Shown piece after piece: positions 62,945 to 64,000 of a stretch of 64,000 nt of DNA; the first letter of the stretch is position 1, and the number at the start of each line of letters is the position of its first letter. Both the position numbers and the translations under genes were made by a program. Under the pieces are notes generated by a model that was not told the DNA's origin, did not search any database, and saw only the letters and a list, made by a program, of their open reading frames with translations. The DNA is from Symbiodinium natans (taxonomy: Eukaryota; Sar; Dinophyceae; Suessiales; Symbiodiniaceae): NCBI GenBank assembly GCA_905221605.1, contig CAJNDS010002681.1, positions 144,501-208,500 on the forward strand. Reading direction: 5' to 3'.

Positions 62945-63130
62945 ACCCAGAAAGCCCAATACCCCTGAGCTTAGGAACATACCTTAAACCATACAGGGGC
63001 TACCGCTTTAAAGGTGTAGGGTTTAGGGTTTAGGGTCTAGGGTTCCGGTCTAGGGTTTAGGGTTTAGTGTTAGGCCCCTTACTATCTTAGGGGGCACGTT
63101 CCTTAATAAAGGGGTGTTGGGCTCTTTGGG
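62945..63130. mobile_element. Family K element with an internal TTTAGGG array
   Basis: CCCAGAAAGCCCAATACCCC left, GGGGTGTTGGGCTCTTTGGG right, about 20 bp inverted. TTTAGGG copies at 63016-63073 occupy the loop. Confidence 0.85.
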
Positions 63131-63384
63131 TGGTTCAAGGTATCTTCTGCTCACCCTGAAGGGGACATTGTTACACAAATTAGAGGGTTTACGAGTTCAG
63201 GGTTCTTTTGGTGTTTCAGGGTTCGAGTTCTAGGGTTTGCGGCTTTTGGGCGAGGGCTTAAGGTTCAGGGTTCGAGGTTTTAGGATCTAAGGAAGGGTCC
63301 GCCGACCCTGGGCGGCGTGTTGAAAACGCGAGGGGGGGGGGGGGGGTGGGGGGTGCCTCAAGAGTTCGAAGAGGGTCTTGGTTT

Positions 63385-63455
63385 AAATCTGATTCTGGCT
63401 GAAATAAGGAACCCTAATGGAATAGCGTGACGTTACTAACTCTTCCGACCCCTAT
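63385..63455. mobile_element. Family G element, partial
   Basis: GGAACCCTAATGGAATAGCG and TTACTAACTCTTCCGACCCC match family G. Confidence 0.6.
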
Positions 63456-63612
63456 CTTTGGCTCTGGAGGCCTGGGTCCGAGTTTATGGTTTCGAAAAAT
63501 CGCTAAGTCTACCGGGTATCTCTTTGAGCTTCTCCAAACATGCAACTGGGTTGCTGTTGAAGAATTCAAAGCATCAAGCTGTCATTCAACCAATATGGAC
63601 TCTAAGCCCTAA
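63456..63612 (+). CDS. Candidate terminal exon downstream of a family G element
   Basis: About 50 codons open to TAA: GSGGLGPSLWFRKIAKSTGY then LFELLQTCNWVAVEEFKASS. Strong coding look (mixed hydrophobic and charged residues, single open frame). The acceptor is not fixed. Unrecognised. Confidence 0.4.
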
Positions 63613-63624
63613 AGCCTGAGAACC

Positions 63625-63900
63625 CTGAACCCTAAACCTTTCCTCTTAGTTTAGGGTTTAGGGTTTAGGGTTTAGGGTTTAGGGTTTAGGGTTTAGGGTT
63701 TAGGGTTTAGGGTTTAGGGTTTAGGGTTTAGGGTTTAGGGTTTAGGATGTAGAGTTTAGGGTTTAGGGTTTAGGGTTTAGGGTTTAGGGGTTAAGGGGTT
63801 AAGGGGTTAAGGGGCTAGGGTTTGGGTTTGGGGTTTGGGGTTTAGGGCTTAGGGTTTAGGGTTTAGGGTTAGGGGTTTAGGGTTTGGGGTTTGGGGGTTA
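63625..63900. repeat. Long TTTAGGG array
   Basis: About 17 perfect copies (63652-63765), then TTAAGGGG, TTTGGGG and mixed units. Confidence 0.97.
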
Positions 63901-63906
63901 AAAGCG

Positions 63907-63952
63907 CAGGCTGTGGCTCGAGCAAGCCGCTCAAATGCAGGGCCCGGTTGGG
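63907..63952 (+). CDS. Candidate short exon
   Basis: GCGCAG|G acceptor, frame AVARASRSNAGP, GT donor (GTTGGGTAG) near 63950; arrays on both sides. Very short. Confidence 0.22.
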
Positions 63953-64000
63953 TAGTGGGAGGGTTTTGGGGGTTTGGGGTTTAGGGTTGCTGAGGGTTTA

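Overview
Eukaryotic nuclear DNA, most probably from a dinoflagellate. Seen directly: hundreds of interspersed TTTAGGG/CCCTAAA copies in both orientations; many 80-180 bp elements with terminal inverted repeats (TIRs); very short open segments edged by AG|G acceptors and GT, GC or GA donors. Known of the group: dinoflagellates use non-GT donors, favour AG|G acceptors, carry introner elements, and have large families of ubiquitin-like (Ubl)/ankyrin and KH-domain proteins. All of these appear here. The species is not determined (Symbiodiniaceae or relatives are a guess). There is no prokaryotic, plasmid or viral gene content.

The clearest gene is on the minus strand at 54394-55829. I could resolve it into four exons (119, 79, 99 and 546 bp) that join in phase and predict 280 residues: an N-terminal Ubl fold followed by ankyrin repeats. 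All three introns are repeat elements: one TIR element with a 4-bp target duplication and telomere-like filling, one larger element with inverted ends, and one 127-bp intron that is almost pure TTTAGGG. A second clear gene relic is a KH-domain RNA-binding protein (48042-48763, minus) broken by three frameshifts and lacking introns. Short multi-exon pieces that also join in phase lie at 17494-17861 (+), 24641-24905 (-), 60024-60264 (+) and 60869-61130 (-). Many single exon candidates lie between the telomere-like arrays.

Layout: 0-10 kb, arrays, small elements, an imperfect AT-rich palindrome (1.7-2.2 kb) and scattered exons. 10-25 kb, the densest arrays, a (GTATAT)n tract, a 280-bp (CA)n tract and a (CT)n tract. 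25-36 kb, arrays plus longer array-poor stretches with unrecognised ORFs. 36-47 kb, elements, poly-G tracts, trinucleotide low-complexity DNA and a Z-DNA-prone CG/CA stretch. 47-52 kb, a 137-bp duplication, the KH relic and a 248-bp satellite. 52-64 kb, the Ubl-ankyrin gene and many exon/array alternations.

Main idea: the telomere-like arrays are not chromosome ends. Many lie inside introns, and a sense-strand (TTTAGGG)n array contains both a GT (GGGTTTAG) and an AG|GG, so it could be spliced by itself. Together with at least eleven TIR families, several with 4-bp target duplications, the window looks like a landscape where repeats were turned into introns. Exon calls come from reading frames, splice-site motifs and phase only; no transcript or database evidence was available.
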